Source: Robiginitalea sp. SC105
GTDB lineage: Bacteria; Bacteroidota; Bacteroidia; Flavobacteriales; Flavobacteriaceae
NCBI RefSeq assembly: GCF_014243345.1
Contig: NZ_JACLZF010000001.1
Coordinates: forward strand, 62,001-126,000
Direction of reading: 5' to 3'
Length of the DNA stretch: 64,000 nucleotides
Made by a program: the position numbers and the translations under genes. Position 1 is the stretch's first letter; each line of letters begins with the position of its first letter. Under the pieces are notes generated by a model. That model searched no databases, had not been told where the DNA came from, and saw nothing but the letters and a program-made list of their open reading frames with translations. Positions 8,640 through 17,292 of this stretch are shown piece by piece.

Positions 8640-9161
8640 ATGGACCCATCGGTGATCCGGCAAAAACAGGCGTCAGCCAAAAAATCCTGGTTTATCCCTT
8701 TCTGGGGCTGGCTTTTTGTTTTGGTCGCTTCCTTTTTCCTGTTCATCAGCATCATGCCCAACATTTACCTGTACCACTTGCAGGCAACCGGCAGCCTGGA
8801 CGGCGCCACCATCCCTGCACACAACCAGCTGGAAGTGGTCTTCTATTCCAACCTGCCCGTATTCGCCGGCCTGTTCAGTTTCCTTTGCCTGCTGTGGCTG
8901 CTGGGAGCCATCGGGCTGTTGCGCAGGCGGCGCTGGTCCGGTACCCTGCTCAGCGTGGTTCTGGGCCTTTTCCTTTTTTTCCAGCTCGCCGTCCTCGTCA
9001 ATTTTCTGGTCCAGGATTATGAAATTACCGCCTGGCGGGACCCGGAACGCAACCGGCGTTTCGCCAGCTACTTCCCCTGGGCGCTTGCCGGGGGTTCCGC
9101 CCTTTTTGGCTGGTTGATTTACAGGTTGAATGCTACCCGGGTTACTGAAAAACTGGTCTAG
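8640..9161 (+). CDS. Four-helix membrane protein of unknown function
   Basis: A 173-residue protein with four hydrophobic segments: at about residues 20-40 (FIPFWGWLFVLVASFFLFI), 70-90, 97-117 and 147-164. A loop of about 30 residues with YLYHLQATGSLDG follows helix 1. The start was set at ATG 8640; an in-frame TTG at 8607 would add 11 residues. No family is recognised. The next gene (DUF202) has its own promoter box, so this may be a single-gene transcript. Codon use is normal. Confidence 0.65.
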   Translation: MDPSVIRQKQASAKKSWFIPFWGWLFVLVASFFLFISIMPNIYLYHLQATGSLDGATIPAHNQLEVVFYSNLPVFAGLFSFLCLLWLLGAIGLLRRRRWSGTLLSVVLGLFLFFQLAVLVNFLVQDYEITAWRDPERNRRFASYFPWALAGGSALFGWLIYRLNATRVTEKLV

Positions 9162-9167
9162 GGCCCG

Positions 9168-9175
9168 TACCTTTG
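9168..9175 (+). promoter_or_regulatory. -7 promoter box of the DUF202 gene
   Basis: TACCTTTG, exact match to TAnnTTTG, lies 27 nt upstream of ATG 9203. It rules out earlier in-frame starts (for example 9173) for this gene, because transcription would begin after them. Confidence 0.6.
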
Positions 9176-9202
9176 CCCCATCAAACCCCAAAAAATGCAA
9201 AG

Positions 9203-9478
9203 ATGGCAGCCAAAAAACGCATGGAGCTCAGCCGCACGGACCACCTGGCAGTCGAACGCACCCGCCTCGCCAATGAACGCACCTTCCTGGCCTATTTCCG
9301 GACCTTTATCGTCTTTTTGAGTTCCGGTTTCGCCATCCTGAAACTCAGCGTGCTGGAGGAAATCGAAGGAATCGGTTATTTCCTGCTGGTGCTGTCGCCT
9401 GTATTGCTGGCAATAGGGGTCGGTCGGTTCCTCTATGTAAAAAGGCAACTGAGGCAGTTTTACATGATCCGGGAATAA
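9203..9478 (+). CDS. DUF202 (YidH-type) membrane protein
   Basis: A 91-residue inner-membrane protein with the DUF202 signature: a charged N-terminal segment LAVERTRLANERTFLAYFRT followed by two transmembrane helices (FIVFLSSGFAIL and YFLLVLSPVLLAIGVGRFLY) and a short basic C-terminus. The family is widespread and of unknown function. The ATG at 9203 lies after the promoter box at 9168. It is followed by an independent lipoprotein gene with its own -7 box. Confidence 0.85.
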   Translation: MAAKKRMELSRTDHLAVERTRLANERTFLAYFRTFIVFLSSGFAILKLSVLEEIEGIGYFLLVLSPVLLAIGVGRFLYVKRQLRQFYMIRE

Positions 9479-9507
9479 TCGGGGGGTAAACATTACCGGG
9501 AGAAGCC

Positions 9508-9515
9508 TATCTTTA
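9508..9515 (+). promoter_or_regulatory. -7-like box before the phosphoesterase gene
   Basis: TATCTTTA matches TAnnTTTG in 7 of 8 positions and lies 26 nt upstream of ATG 9542. Confidence 0.4.
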
Positions 9516-9541
9516 GCGGGAACCGCTAAACCTCTTTTCCC

Positions 9542-10576
9542 ATGGATCCCCATACCCTGATGTCCGGGCCCCGCCAATCCCTGTCACTTGCTTCCTGTCT
9601 GGTACTGCTGTTTCTTGTTGCATGCAGGGATACCCCGGTTGAAAAACCCCGGTTTACCCATGATGTGGCAGCAGGCCCTACCCCCTGGAACCTCGAGGAA
9701 TTCGAGGCCACAGAACCGGATTTTACCTTTGCCGTCATCTCGGACCTGAACGGGGGGGAGCGCCCGGGGGTTTTCAGCCGCGCCGTGGAACAATTGAACC
9801 AGCTGGACCCGACCTTCGTGCTCAGCGTGGGCGACCTGATCGACGGCGGGACCAGGGACACCCTGCAGCTTCAAAGGGAATGGGACTTTTTTGATGCTCG
9901 CGCCAACCGGTTGAACATGCCATTTTTCCACCTGGGAGGGAACCACGACCTCACAAATGCCACCATGCGAGAATTCTGGGAAAACCGCTACGGCCCGCGT
10001 TACTATCATTTTGTCTTTGAGGATGTGCTTTTCCTGATGCTGGACTCCGAGGACTATTCCCCGGAGCGGATGGAGGCGATTTACCAGGCCAGGGACAGCG
10101 CCCTCCGCATGAGCGACGCAGAGTACGAAGCATCCACCTACTACCGCATGCCCGAACGCAACCTGGGTGGGATGGGCCAGGAACAGCTGGCCTATTTCAG
10201 GGAGGTAATACACCGGTACCCAAATGCCAGGTGGACCTTCCTGCTCATGCACAAGCCCCTTTGGCTGCGGGAGGACGGCATGTCCCTGACCCGTGACAGC
10301 GCGCCTCTGGAAGCCCTCGAAAAGGAATTGTCCGGCCGGAATTACACGGTGATCAACGGCCATTTCCACCGGATGTCGCACCGGAAACGCCATGGGATGG
10401 ATTACCTCATCCTCGGAACGACGGGAGGCAGCCAGGTCCCGGGGGATTCCACGGCATTCGACCATGTAAGCCTGATCCGTATGGCAGAAAAACCGGTGAT
10501 TACGCACTTGCGGATGGATGGGATACTGGAAGGGGATGGTACGCTGTCTCCGGGCAGGGATCCGGACTTCCGGTAA
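9542..10576 (+). CDS. Lipoprotein calcineurin-like metallophosphoesterase
   Basis: A 344-residue protein with a lipoprotein signal (LVLLFLVAC, lipidated Cys28), so membrane-anchored outside the cytoplasm. The metallophosphoesterase motifs are in order: SDLNGG (Asp68; the usual D-x-H has Asn70 in place of His), GDLIDGG (Asp98), GGNHD (Asn134, His135), LLMHKPLW (His near 238) and NGHFHR near 282. The family hydrolyses phosphomonoesters or diesters with two metal ions. The His-to-Asn change affects one ligand of the first metal but occurs in some active subfamilies. ATG 9560 is an alternative start that would keep the signal. Substrate unknown. Confidence 0.85.
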   Translation: MDPHTLMSGPRQSLSLASCLVLLFLVACRDTPVEKPRFTHDVAAGPTPWNLEEFEATEPDFTFAVISDLNGGERPGVFSRAVEQLNQLDPTFVLSVGDLIDGGTRDTLQLQREWDFFDARANRLNMPFFHLGGNHDLTNATMREFWENRYGPRYYHFVFEDVLFLMLDSEDYSPERMEAIYQARDSALRMSDAEYEASTYYRMPERNLGGMGQEQLAYFREVIHRYPNARWTFLLMHKPLWLREDGMSLTRDSAPLEALEKELSGRNYTVINGHFHRMSHRKRHGMDYLILGTTGGSQVPGDSTAFDHVSLIRMAEKPVITHLRMDGILEGDGTLSPGRDPDFR

Positions 10577-10659
10577 ACAGGAGCTTCGACCGGCCGGTGG
10601 GGCCGTATCCCCGTACTTTGAGGGTATTAAAATCCCGGGAGGCGGGGTCGCAGAGAAAC

Positions 10660-10842
10660 TCACTGCCCCAGAACGCGGGCCTCAAAAGAGCTGATACCAC
10701 CTCCGTCCGAGCGGGTGGTGATTTCGATGGGATTGCAGCAGACTTCGCAATCCTCCACATAGGTTTGAGAGGACACGGAGGTATCGACAAGGACGGAAAT
10801 GGTTTCCCAGCAGTAGGGACATTGAAAGAAGTGTTCCAGCAC
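10660..10842 (-). CDS. CPXCG-motif zinc-ribbon protein
   Basis: A 60-residue protein with four metal-binding cysteines in two knuckles: CPYC (C8, C11) and CEVC (C32, C35), the pattern of the small CPXCG-motif cysteine-rich family. These are probably zinc-ribbon proteins of unknown function found in many bacteria. It lies 23 nt downstream of the 105-residue membrane protein gene on the same strand. The last 20 residues are Gly/Ser-rich and less conserved in appearance. Confidence 0.8.
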   Translation of the reverse strand: MLEHFFQCPYCWETISVLVDTSVSSQTYVEDCEVCCNPIEITTRSDGGGISSFEARVLGQ

Positions 10843-10865
10843 GTGTCAGCGATTCGTTCGGTTCG

Positions 10866-11183
10866 TCAATCCTTTCGTTCCTTCAAAATGCTGTCCATCT
10901 CTTTCCGGAACCGGAGGATCATAAAACTGTCGAGTTCCATCACGATACTATCCTGCATGGATCTCCAGTTGGATGCATCCATTTCAAGGGTGTGCGCCCT
11001 GACCCGGTTGAATCGCTCCAGGTTGAACCGGTTGGACAGCCAGGCAGCCTGGGTACTTTTCCGGTGTTGCAGGTCCTGGAGGTAAATACCAATCCCGAAT
11101 CCCGCAATCACCAGGATTAAAACAATAAGGAACTGTTTTCGGGTCCTGAGCACATCAAGGCATTTTAGCCCCTCCATACGCAT
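10866..11183 (-). CDS. Small single-pass membrane protein of unknown function
   Basis: A 105-residue protein with one transmembrane helix at about residues 18-34 (FLIVLILVIAGFGIGIY) followed by a charged, probably helical domain rich in Arg, Met and Leu. A topology with the C-terminal domain outside the cytoplasm is likely. No family is recognised. It precedes the CPXCG gene on the same strand, with 23 nt between. The start may be ATG 11183 or 11177 (two codons later); there is no clear promoter box to decide. Confidence 0.55.
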   Translation of the reverse strand: MRMEGLKCLDVLRTRKQFLIVLILVIAGFGIGIYLQDLQHRKSTQAAWLSNRFNLERFNRVRAHTLEMDASNWRSMQDSIVMELDSFMILRFRKEMDSILKERKD

Positions 11184-11332
11184 AGCCTGCAGGGGTATAT
11201 CCTCTAAATTACAATTTAGATTCCCTGTGCCGGCTTAAATGGGATGAAATGTCCTTTATTCTAGCCTTAAGGGAAGAACATAGGTCCAGCAGGCAACCAT
11301 CCGGTGCAAGGGCACGGACAATCCATGAAAAT

Positions 11333-12697
11333 CTAGAATTCCAGGTTGAGCAACTGTCCGGTCAGCTGGAGCAACTGCAGCTCCGCGAGTTTGGCATCGT
11401 ATTTTGCCAGGTTCTTGTTGGTCTGAGCATTGAGCAGGTTGATCTGGGCCTGCCGGAATTCGATGGACGTGATCCGGCCCAGCTGGAATTGTTCCCGAGA
11501 CCGCTCGAAATTGTTCCGGTTGGTAATCACGTTCTGTTCCTGTATCTGGTAGATATCCAGGCGGTTTTGAAAGATGGCCAGGGCATTTTCAATGTCGCGG
11601 GTCACCTCGAGTTCCACCTGCCGCTGCAGGAGCTCCTGGTTCTCATAGGCGATTTTGGCATTCTTTACCCGGACGGTGGTGCCGCCACCGTCGAACAGGT
11701 TCCAGGTCAGGCTCGCGCCAAGTGCCAGGTTGTAACTGATGGAGTTGGTGCCCGGGGCGGTAAAATTACCGAAGACCCGGGGCGGGTTCTGGCTCCGGTT
11801 CCAGCCGTATGTACCAGAAAGCCCAATGGTGGGCAGGTAGCCGGACCGGTTTATTTTGATGTCGTAGGCATTGATGGCCATGTTGCGCTCGGTCTGCAGG
11901 ATGGCCACGTTGTTCTCGAGGGCGGCATCTATAAAACTTTCCACCTGCGGGGTGGGCGTAAACCGGACCACCGTGTCCACCATAAAGACGTCATTCAGGT
12001 CCCGGTTCAGCACCACGTTCAGGTCGCGCTTTGCGTTGGCGAGCTGCTGCTTGGCATTCAACAGGTTGATACTGTCGTTGGTCACATCCACTTCCGCGTT
12101 CAGAATGTCAAGCTTCGTGTTTTGCCCGAATTCAAAAGCGTATTCCGCCCGCGTTATCCGGTCCCGGGAAATGCGCAGGGCCTCGGAGAAGATGTTCACG
12201 TTCTCACTCAGGCGTGCCACCTCGAAATACACGCTGAAAAGCTGGAGGATCGTATTTTCAATGGTTTCCCGGGCCTGTAATTCGCTCAACCGGTATTGCT
12301 CCTTCAGGCTCCTATAATTGTACAGCCTGCCCATGCCATCAAACAGCGTGTAGTTCATACTGACGGACCCGGAATATTGCTGGGTCTCGGCGTCGTTGAT
12401 CTCCACATCCGGTTCCGGGTTACCATTTTCGTCGAACTGGTCCGGGAATTCCGTACGGGAATCGTTCCGGCTGTAGTTGGCGCCCAGGTTCCCGGTCAGG
12501 GTAGGCAGGAAGCCGGAATTCAGGAGGCTCGCGTTGTTGTCGGCAATCTCGACCTGGTTGCGCGCCACCTGAATGCCGAAATTATTTTCAAGGGCAAGGG
12601 ATACCGCCGCATCCCGGGTCAAGAGTGTATCCTGGGCCCGGGCGGCTAGTGAGCCGCAAAGGCCTATTAAAAGTAACGTAAAGAGTCGTTTCATCAA
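11333..12697 (-). CDS. TolC-family outer membrane efflux protein
   Basis: A 454-residue protein with a signal peptide (LLLIGLCGSLAARA) and the two-fold repeated alpha-hairpin structure of outer membrane efflux proteins, visible as long heptad-like helices (DSINLLNAKQQLANAKRDLN and EFRQAQINLLNAQTNKNLAK). It forms the outer membrane channel of a tripartite pump. It is the last gene of the minus-strand operon hlyD-like - RND - tolC-like, only 6 nt after the RND gene. Length is normal for the family. Confidence 0.93.
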   Translation of the reverse strand: MMKRLFTLLLIGLCGSLAARAQDTLLTRDAAVSLALENNFGIQVARNQVEIADNNASLLNSGFLPTLTGNLGANYSRNDSRTEFPDQFDENGNPEPDVEINDAETQQYSGSVSMNYTLFDGMGRLYNYRSLKEQYRLSELQARETIENTILQLFSVYFEVARLSENVNIFSEALRISRDRITRAEYAFEFGQNTKLDILNAEVDVTNDSINLLNAKQQLANAKRDLNVVLNRDLNDVFMVDTVVRFTPTPQVESFIDAALENNVAILQTERNMAINAYDIKINRSGYLPTIGLSGTYGWNRSQNPPRVFGNFTAPGTNSISYNLALGASLTWNLFDGGGTTVRVKNAKIAYENQELLQRQVELEVTRDIENALAIFQNRLDIYQIQEQNVITNRNNFERSREQFQLGRITSIEFRQAQINLLNAQTNKNLAKYDAKLAELQLLQLTGQLLNLEF

Positions 12698-12703
12698 TGC
12701 TTA

Positions 12704-15700
12704 TTAATATTCGGCGACTTTTTCAGGCGACTTGCGGGAGGCACCGCGACGGCCTTCGCCGGCAGGTTCCGCATCCCTGCCTTCCAGGTGCTTTTCTTCC
12801 TCGAGTTGTTCCTTGATGGCGCGTTCTACCTCTTCCTTGGAAATAGATTCCCCGGTTTTCAGCCATTTTGCACTGACTTTTACCCGGTTGTTAAAGGAAA
12901 GCAGCAAGGGCAGCATCAACAGGGTCAGGATGGTGGCAAAGCCGATCCCGTAGGCGATCGAAATCGCCATGGGCTTGAGGAACTGGGCCTGCCGGCTCTT
13001 TTCGAGCAGCAGGGGGGCCAGTCCGGCAATAGTGGTGATGGAGGTCAGGAAGATGGCCCGGAAACGGGATCTGCCCGCTTCAAAGATCGCATCGTCAAAT
13101 TTCATGCCGTCCCGCAGGTTTCCGTTGAATTTGCTTATCAGCACCAGGCCGTCGTTTACCATGATCCCTATCAGGGCAATGATCCCCAGGGTGGACGGCA
13201 TGCTCATAGGGAAGCCGTGGATCCAGTGGCCCCAGGCAACTGCCGTAAGGCTGAAAGGCACCAGCAGGATCAGCATGATCGGCTGGCTCAGGCTCCGGAA
13301 CGTAAAGGCAATGGTGATGTAGATCAGGAACAGCACAATGAGGCCGGCCGTCTTCATGGAATTCGTGGTTTTGGCGGCTTCCCGGTTCTGCCCTTCGTAG
13401 GAAACTGCCACGGTTGGGTAACGGGACAGGATTTCCGGCAGCACATCCCCGCGGATCCAGGCCTGCATATCCGTGGCCGTAGTGGTTTCGTCATCGGCGA
13501 TATCCGCAGATATCTGAATCTCGCGACGGCCGTCCAGGTGGTTGATGGCCACATCGCCCCGGATGATCTCGTAATCGGCGATTTCTTTCAGCGGTACCCG
13601 CTCTCCGGTAGGGGTGACAATCCGCATTTCATCCATGTCGTTGATGGAGGAACGGTTCGTGCGGTCGTAGCGGACCCAAACACGCACCTCATCCTGTCCC
13701 CGCTGGAAGCGCTGTACGGGGGCCCCGAAGAAGCCGGCCCGCACCTGGTTCATCACCGTGCGCAAATCCAGTCCAAGCAGGTAGGCGTTTTCCTTTAGGT
13801 CGAGGCGGATTTCCTTGATTCCGGCAGGGTCGTTGTCCGAGACATCCTTGAGAAGGGAGTTGTTTTCCATGGCTGCCTTGAGTTCTGCCTTGGCCCCCTT
13901 GAGCTCATTGATGTTGTTCCCCAGCAGGGACACGGATACCGGGGATCCGCCAAAGCGGCCTCCGGAACCGAAGATCAGGCTTTCCACCCCGGTAACCGGC
14001 CCCACCAGTTCCCGCAGGCGGTTGGAGACCAGTTCCGAACCTACCTGGTCCGGACGCTCCTCGCCCGGCAGGAGGTTGATCCTGAGGGAAGCCTGAGAGG
14101 AGCCGGGCCCCACGCTCTTGATGATATTTTCGAACATCTCCTTACCGGATCCCTGCAGGTATTTCTCGGTCAGTTCCTGGTTGACAATGATCGCCTTTTC
14201 CTCAATCAGGTCGATGATGGAATCCGTGATGAACTCGTTGGTCCCATTGGGCATGGTCAGTTCCACGGATACCCGGTCACTGGCGATGTTCGGGAAAAAG
14301 GCCGTGCGCACGATACCCCCTCCGATGGAGCCCATGGTCAGGATAAACGCGACGATAAAAAACGCAAAGGTCAGCACCTTGTGTTTCAGTGCAAATGTCA
14401 GGGAAGGCACATAGAGCTTGTCGCGCATCCACATCATCAGGCGGTCGCCCAGGCGGTTGATCTCCCGGAGTTTTGCAAATGCGCGGCCCATCGCTGTTTT
14501 TGGCTTTTTGCTATGGGGTTGCAACGCCTTGGAATGCGCCAGGTGGGCCGGCAGGATCACCAGGGCCTCCACCAGGGAAACCGCCAGGGTCAGGATCACA
14601 ATCACGGATACCTCCCCGAAAAATTCCCCGAGACGGCCGTCCAGGAAAAAGAAGATGGAGAAGGCCAGTATCGTGGTGATAATGGCGGAAACAATGGGCG
14701 GGATCACCTCCATGGTGCCGTCGATGGCAGCCTGTATGGGTTTTTTTCCCTTTTCGTAGTGCTGGTAGATATTCTCGGCGATGACGATCCCGTCATCTAC
14801 CAGGATCCCGACGACAATGATCATCCCGAAGAGGGAAAGGACATTGATGGTCACGTCGAACATCGGGGCGAAAATAAACATCCCCAGGAAGGAGATCGGC
14901 AGGCCGAAGGCCACCCAGAAGGCCAGACGCGTATTGAGGAAAAGCGACAGGAAGATAAGCACCAGGATCATCCCCATGACCGCGTTTTCAGTAAGCAGCT
15001 GGGTCCGCTGGTTCAGGGTTACCGACTGGTCGCTGACGACGTCCAGCTTGACGTTGTTGTGCTTGAGGTTGTAATCGTCTATGTATTCCTTCACCTTTTC
15101 AGCCGAGGTAATCAGGTCCTCGGTATTGGAACTGGTGATGGAGACGTCCACTGCCAGGTTACCGTCAAAGTACGCGGCATTGGGGCTTTCGGCGAAGCGG
15201 TCCCGGATGGTCGCCACGTCCCGAAGGCGGACGGTTTTGCCGGAGGCATCGCCCCGGATGATCAGGTGGGACAGTTCGTCCCCGTAGTAGGCCCGGTTGT
15301 TGGCCCGGATCAGGTATTCTTCCGTATCTGTTTTGATGTTCCCCCCGGTCACCAGGATATTGGCATTGGCCACGGCCCGGGACACATCGTCAAAGGTGAG
15401 GTTGTAGGCCAGCAGGTTTTTCTCGTTGACCGCAATCTCGATCTCTTCCTGCGGGAAACCCGACACGGCAATCTGTGAGATCCCCTCCATACCGCGGATA
15501 TCGTTCTCGATCTGCCGCCCGATCTGCTTGAGGGTGGCCAGGGGAACCTGTTCCCCGCTGATGGCAAAGCTGATGGTTTGACGGACCGGACGCTGTTTGG
15601 ATACGACAAGAGGCTCCATGCCGCCCGGGAAAGTGGGCACCTGGTCCACCGCATTCTTTACTTCCAGGAGCATGAAATCGATGTCACGCCCTTTCTCGAT

Positions 15701-15985
15701 CTCGATGTTGATGGTCCCGCTGTTCTCGCGGGAAGTGGACGTAACCCGTTCAACCCCCTCCAGGCCTTTCAGGTTGTCTTCGATCTTGAGGACAATCCCC
15801 TCCTCCACTTCCTGGGGGGAAGCCCCCGGATAGGCGATATTGATGCTGATATTCCTGGATTCCACCAGCGGGAAAAAGGAGGAATTGAGGTTTTTGGCCC
15901 CGTAGATCCCGAAAATTACAAAAGCGATGATCATCACGTCTACGGCGACGTGGTACTTGATGAAATAGGAGATAATGCTTCGCAT
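12704..15985 (-). CDS. RND efflux pump inner-membrane permease (AcrB/HAE1 type)
   Basis: About 1,093 residues with the RND architecture: a first transmembrane helix (MIIAFVIFGIYGAKNL), a periplasmic porter domain, helices 2-6 with FLSLFLNTRLAFWVAFGLPISFLG and LFGMIIVVGILVDDGIVIAENI (the proton-relay Asp pair in helix 4), a second porter domain and helices 7-12. It exports substrates with proton influx. The start MRSIISYFIKYH (15985) was chosen because it lies 13 nt after the stop of the adaptor gene; an ATG at 16024 would overlap that gene. The C-terminus has a charged tail (about 60 residues). Substrates unknown. Confidence 0.93.
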   Translation of the reverse strand: MRSIISYFIKYHVAVDVMIIAFVIFGIYGAKNLNSSFFPLVESRNISINIAYPGASPQEVEEGIVLKIEDNLKGLEGVERVTSTSRENSGTINIEIEKGRDIDFMLLEVKNAVDQVPTFPGGMEPLVVSKQRPVRQTISFAISGEQVPLATLKQIGRQIENDIRGMEGISQIAVSGFPQEEIEIAVNEKNLLAYNLTFDDVSRAVANANILVTGGNIKTDTEEYLIRANNRAYYGDELSHLIIRGDASGKTVRLRDVATIRDRFAESPNAAYFDGNLAVDVSITSSNTEDLITSAEKVKEYIDDYNLKHNNVKLDVVSDQSVTLNQRTQLLTENAVMGMILVLIFLSLFLNTRLAFWVAFGLPISFLGMFIFAPMFDVTINVLSLFGMIIVVGILVDDGIVIAENIYQHYEKGKKPIQAAIDGTMEVIPPIVSAIITTILAFSIFFFLDGRLGEFFGEVSVIVILTLAVSLVEALVILPAHLAHSKALQPHSKKPKTAMGRAFAKLREINRLGDRLMMWMRDKLYVPSLTFALKHKVLTFAFFIVAFILTMGSIGGGIVRTAFFPNIASDRVSVELTMPNGTNEFITDSIIDLIEEKAIIVNQELTEKYLQGSGKEMFENIIKSVGPGSSQASLRINLLPGEERPDQVGSELVSNRLRELVGPVTGVESLIFGSGGRFGGSPVSVSLLGNNINELKGAKAELKAAMENNSLLKDVSDNDPAGIKEIRLDLKENAYLLGLDLRTVMNQVRAGFFGAPVQRFQRGQDEVRVWVRYDRTNRSSINDMDEMRIVTPTGERVPLKEIADYEIIRGDVAINHLDGRREIQISADIADDETTTATDMQAWIRGDVLPEILSRYPTVAVSYEGQNREAAKTTNSMKTAGLIVLFLIYITIAFTFRSLSQPIMLILLVPFSLTAVAWGHWIHGFPMSMPSTLGIIALIGIMVNDGLVLISKFNGNLRDGMKFDDAIFEAGRSRFRAIFLTSITTIAGLAPLLLEKSRQAQFLKPMAISIAYGIGFATILTLLMLPLLLSFNNRVKVSAKWLKTGESISKEEVERAIKEQLEEEKHLEGRDAEPAGEGRRGASRKSPEKVAEY

Positions 15986-15998
15986 GGGACTGACTGGG

Positions 15999-17129
15999 TT
16001 AATTGTTCTGGGTTTTCCCCTCATACACCTTTACCAGCATGCCCGCGTAGGCGCCCACAACGGGTCGCGACACAATGGTAACCCCGTCCGGAACCTCCTT
16101 GAGGACCACGGATTTGTCGGTAAAGTAGATGGGCTTCACGTCCATCAGGTCCAGGAGGGAGTCCCGAACCACAAAAATCTGGTCGTTGTCCAGGAGCAAC
16201 CCGCGGTCGATCTGGATCGCATCCGGTTCCTCCCTGGCGTTCAGGATGGCCTCCAGGTACATGCCTTCCTTAAGGGAAGGGTCGCGTACCTCTATAAAGG
16301 CGGTAATGGTCTGGGAGTTCTGGTCTACCCGTGCATTGATGCGGGAAACGGTCCCCTCATAGGTGCGGGTACCCTCCAGGTTGGTGAGTTCGACCGCCTC
16401 CCCGAGCTCCAGCAGGTCGCTGAAGGTCTTGGATATGGCTACTTCCAGCTCGTATACCCCGGTGTCGATGAACTCCCCAAGTTTCTGACCGGAGCGGATC
16501 AGCGTGCCTTCAGTAACCAGGGCCTCGGTCAGCACCCCGTCAAAGGGGGCGCGTATGGTGTATTTTGCGAGGCGCTCCTCCAGGTTCTTTACGTTGTAAT
16601 AACTTGTGAGTATCCCCCGGCCGGAGATAAAATACCGCTCCTTTTCGTCGGGCATTTCCGGCAGGGGCGGCGTGGTGTCATCTAGGTCAAAACTGGACAG
16701 GTACGCCTGCCATTTGGCGCTGACAGCCGGGTAATCCAGCCGCAGGTCCGGCATGAGGGAAGTGATCAGGTTATACAGGTTGCTCTTGGCAGATTGCACG
16801 CTGGCCCGGTATTCGGCCGCATCGATGGTAATGATCCGCTCGCCACGGCTGTATTGCTGCCCGGGTTTAAAAAGCTTGCTGCCGCGTTGGAATACACCCT
16901 GTACCTCAGAATAGAGCTCCACCCGGTTTTTGGCAATTAGGGTGCCGTTGGCAGGCACCATAATGGGGATGGTGGTATTCTGGACCGTATCCACGAATAC
17001 GGTTTTGACCACTTTGCTGGGACGGGGCGTCGGGGTTGTACGACTGCTGATAATCGCCTTGGCAGCGTATATCGAAAGGACAATCAGTACCAAACCGAGT
17101 ACTGACAGAATAACTTTTCTTTTATCCAT
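15999..17129 (-). CDS. HlyD/AcrA-family periplasmic adaptor of the RND pump
   Basis: A 376-residue membrane fusion protein. It has an N-terminal anchor (VILSVLGLVLIVLSIYAAKA), a barrel-sandwich segment (MVPANGTLIAKNRVELYSEVQG), a short helical hairpin and a second lipoyl half (YTIRAPFDGVLTEALVTEGTLIRSGQKLGE, about residues 190-220), then beta-barrel and membrane-proximal domains. It connects the RND permease with the TolC-type channel. First gene of the operon; a promoter box with an overlapping inverted repeat lies 30-50 nt upstream. No regulator gene is adjacent. Confidence 0.92.
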   Translation of the reverse strand: MDKRKVILSVLGLVLIVLSIYAAKAIISSRTTPTPRPSKVVKTVFVDTVQNTTIPIMVPANGTLIAKNRVELYSEVQGVFQRGSKLFKPGQQYSRGERIITIDAAEYRASVQSAKSNLYNLITSLMPDLRLDYPAVSAKWQAYLSSFDLDDTTPPLPEMPDEKERYFISGRGILTSYYNVKNLEERLAKYTIRAPFDGVLTEALVTEGTLIRSGQKLGEFIDTGVYELEVAISKTFSDLLELGEAVELTNLEGTRTYEGTVSRINARVDQNSQTITAFIEVRDPSLKEGMYLEAILNAREEPDAIQIDRGLLLDNDQIFVVRDSLLDLMDVKPIYFTDKSVVLKEVPDGVTIVSRPVVGAYAGMLVKVYEGKTQNN

Positions 17130-17158
17130 GAGGGTTGATTAGACAGGTGCTTAGACCG

Positions 17159-17177
17159 CAAAACTATCCATTAGTTT
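17159..17177 (-). promoter_or_regulatory. RND operon -7 box with overlapping inverted repeat
   Basis: On the minus strand TAGTTTTG (17159-17166) matches TAnnTTTG exactly. An inverted repeat AAACTA-N5-TAGTTT (17161-17177) overlaps this box. Its size and position suit a repressor operator (for example TetR or MarR type), but no such regulator is encoded nearby. It is 30 nt upstream of the adaptor gene. Confidence 0.5.
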
Positions 17178-17218
17178 AGTCGTCCTTCGTTAAATATATC
17201 CTAAAAGACGAATAAAGA

Positions 17219-17243
17219 AAATGGGTGCGCAGGGCACCCATTT
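17219..17243 (-). terminator. Rho-independent terminator of the LRR gene
   Basis: A perfect 10-bp stem (AAATGGGTGC with GCACCCATTT) and a 5-nt loop lie 50 nt downstream of the LRR gene stop. On the minus strand the stem is followed by TTCTTTATT. It separates the LRR gene from the RND operon. Confidence 0.75.
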
Positions 17244-17292
17244 GACTATTAGCTAGTGGTTTAACCCGGCCTTTCCGTAGCCGGCATCCGGA

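Noticed and set aside
14381-15478. Long open frame of 365 codons opposite the RND permease gene
   Set aside because: It lies entirely inside a well-supported RND gene, has a low-complexity His/Asp/Gln-rich composition from antisense reading, and no domain.
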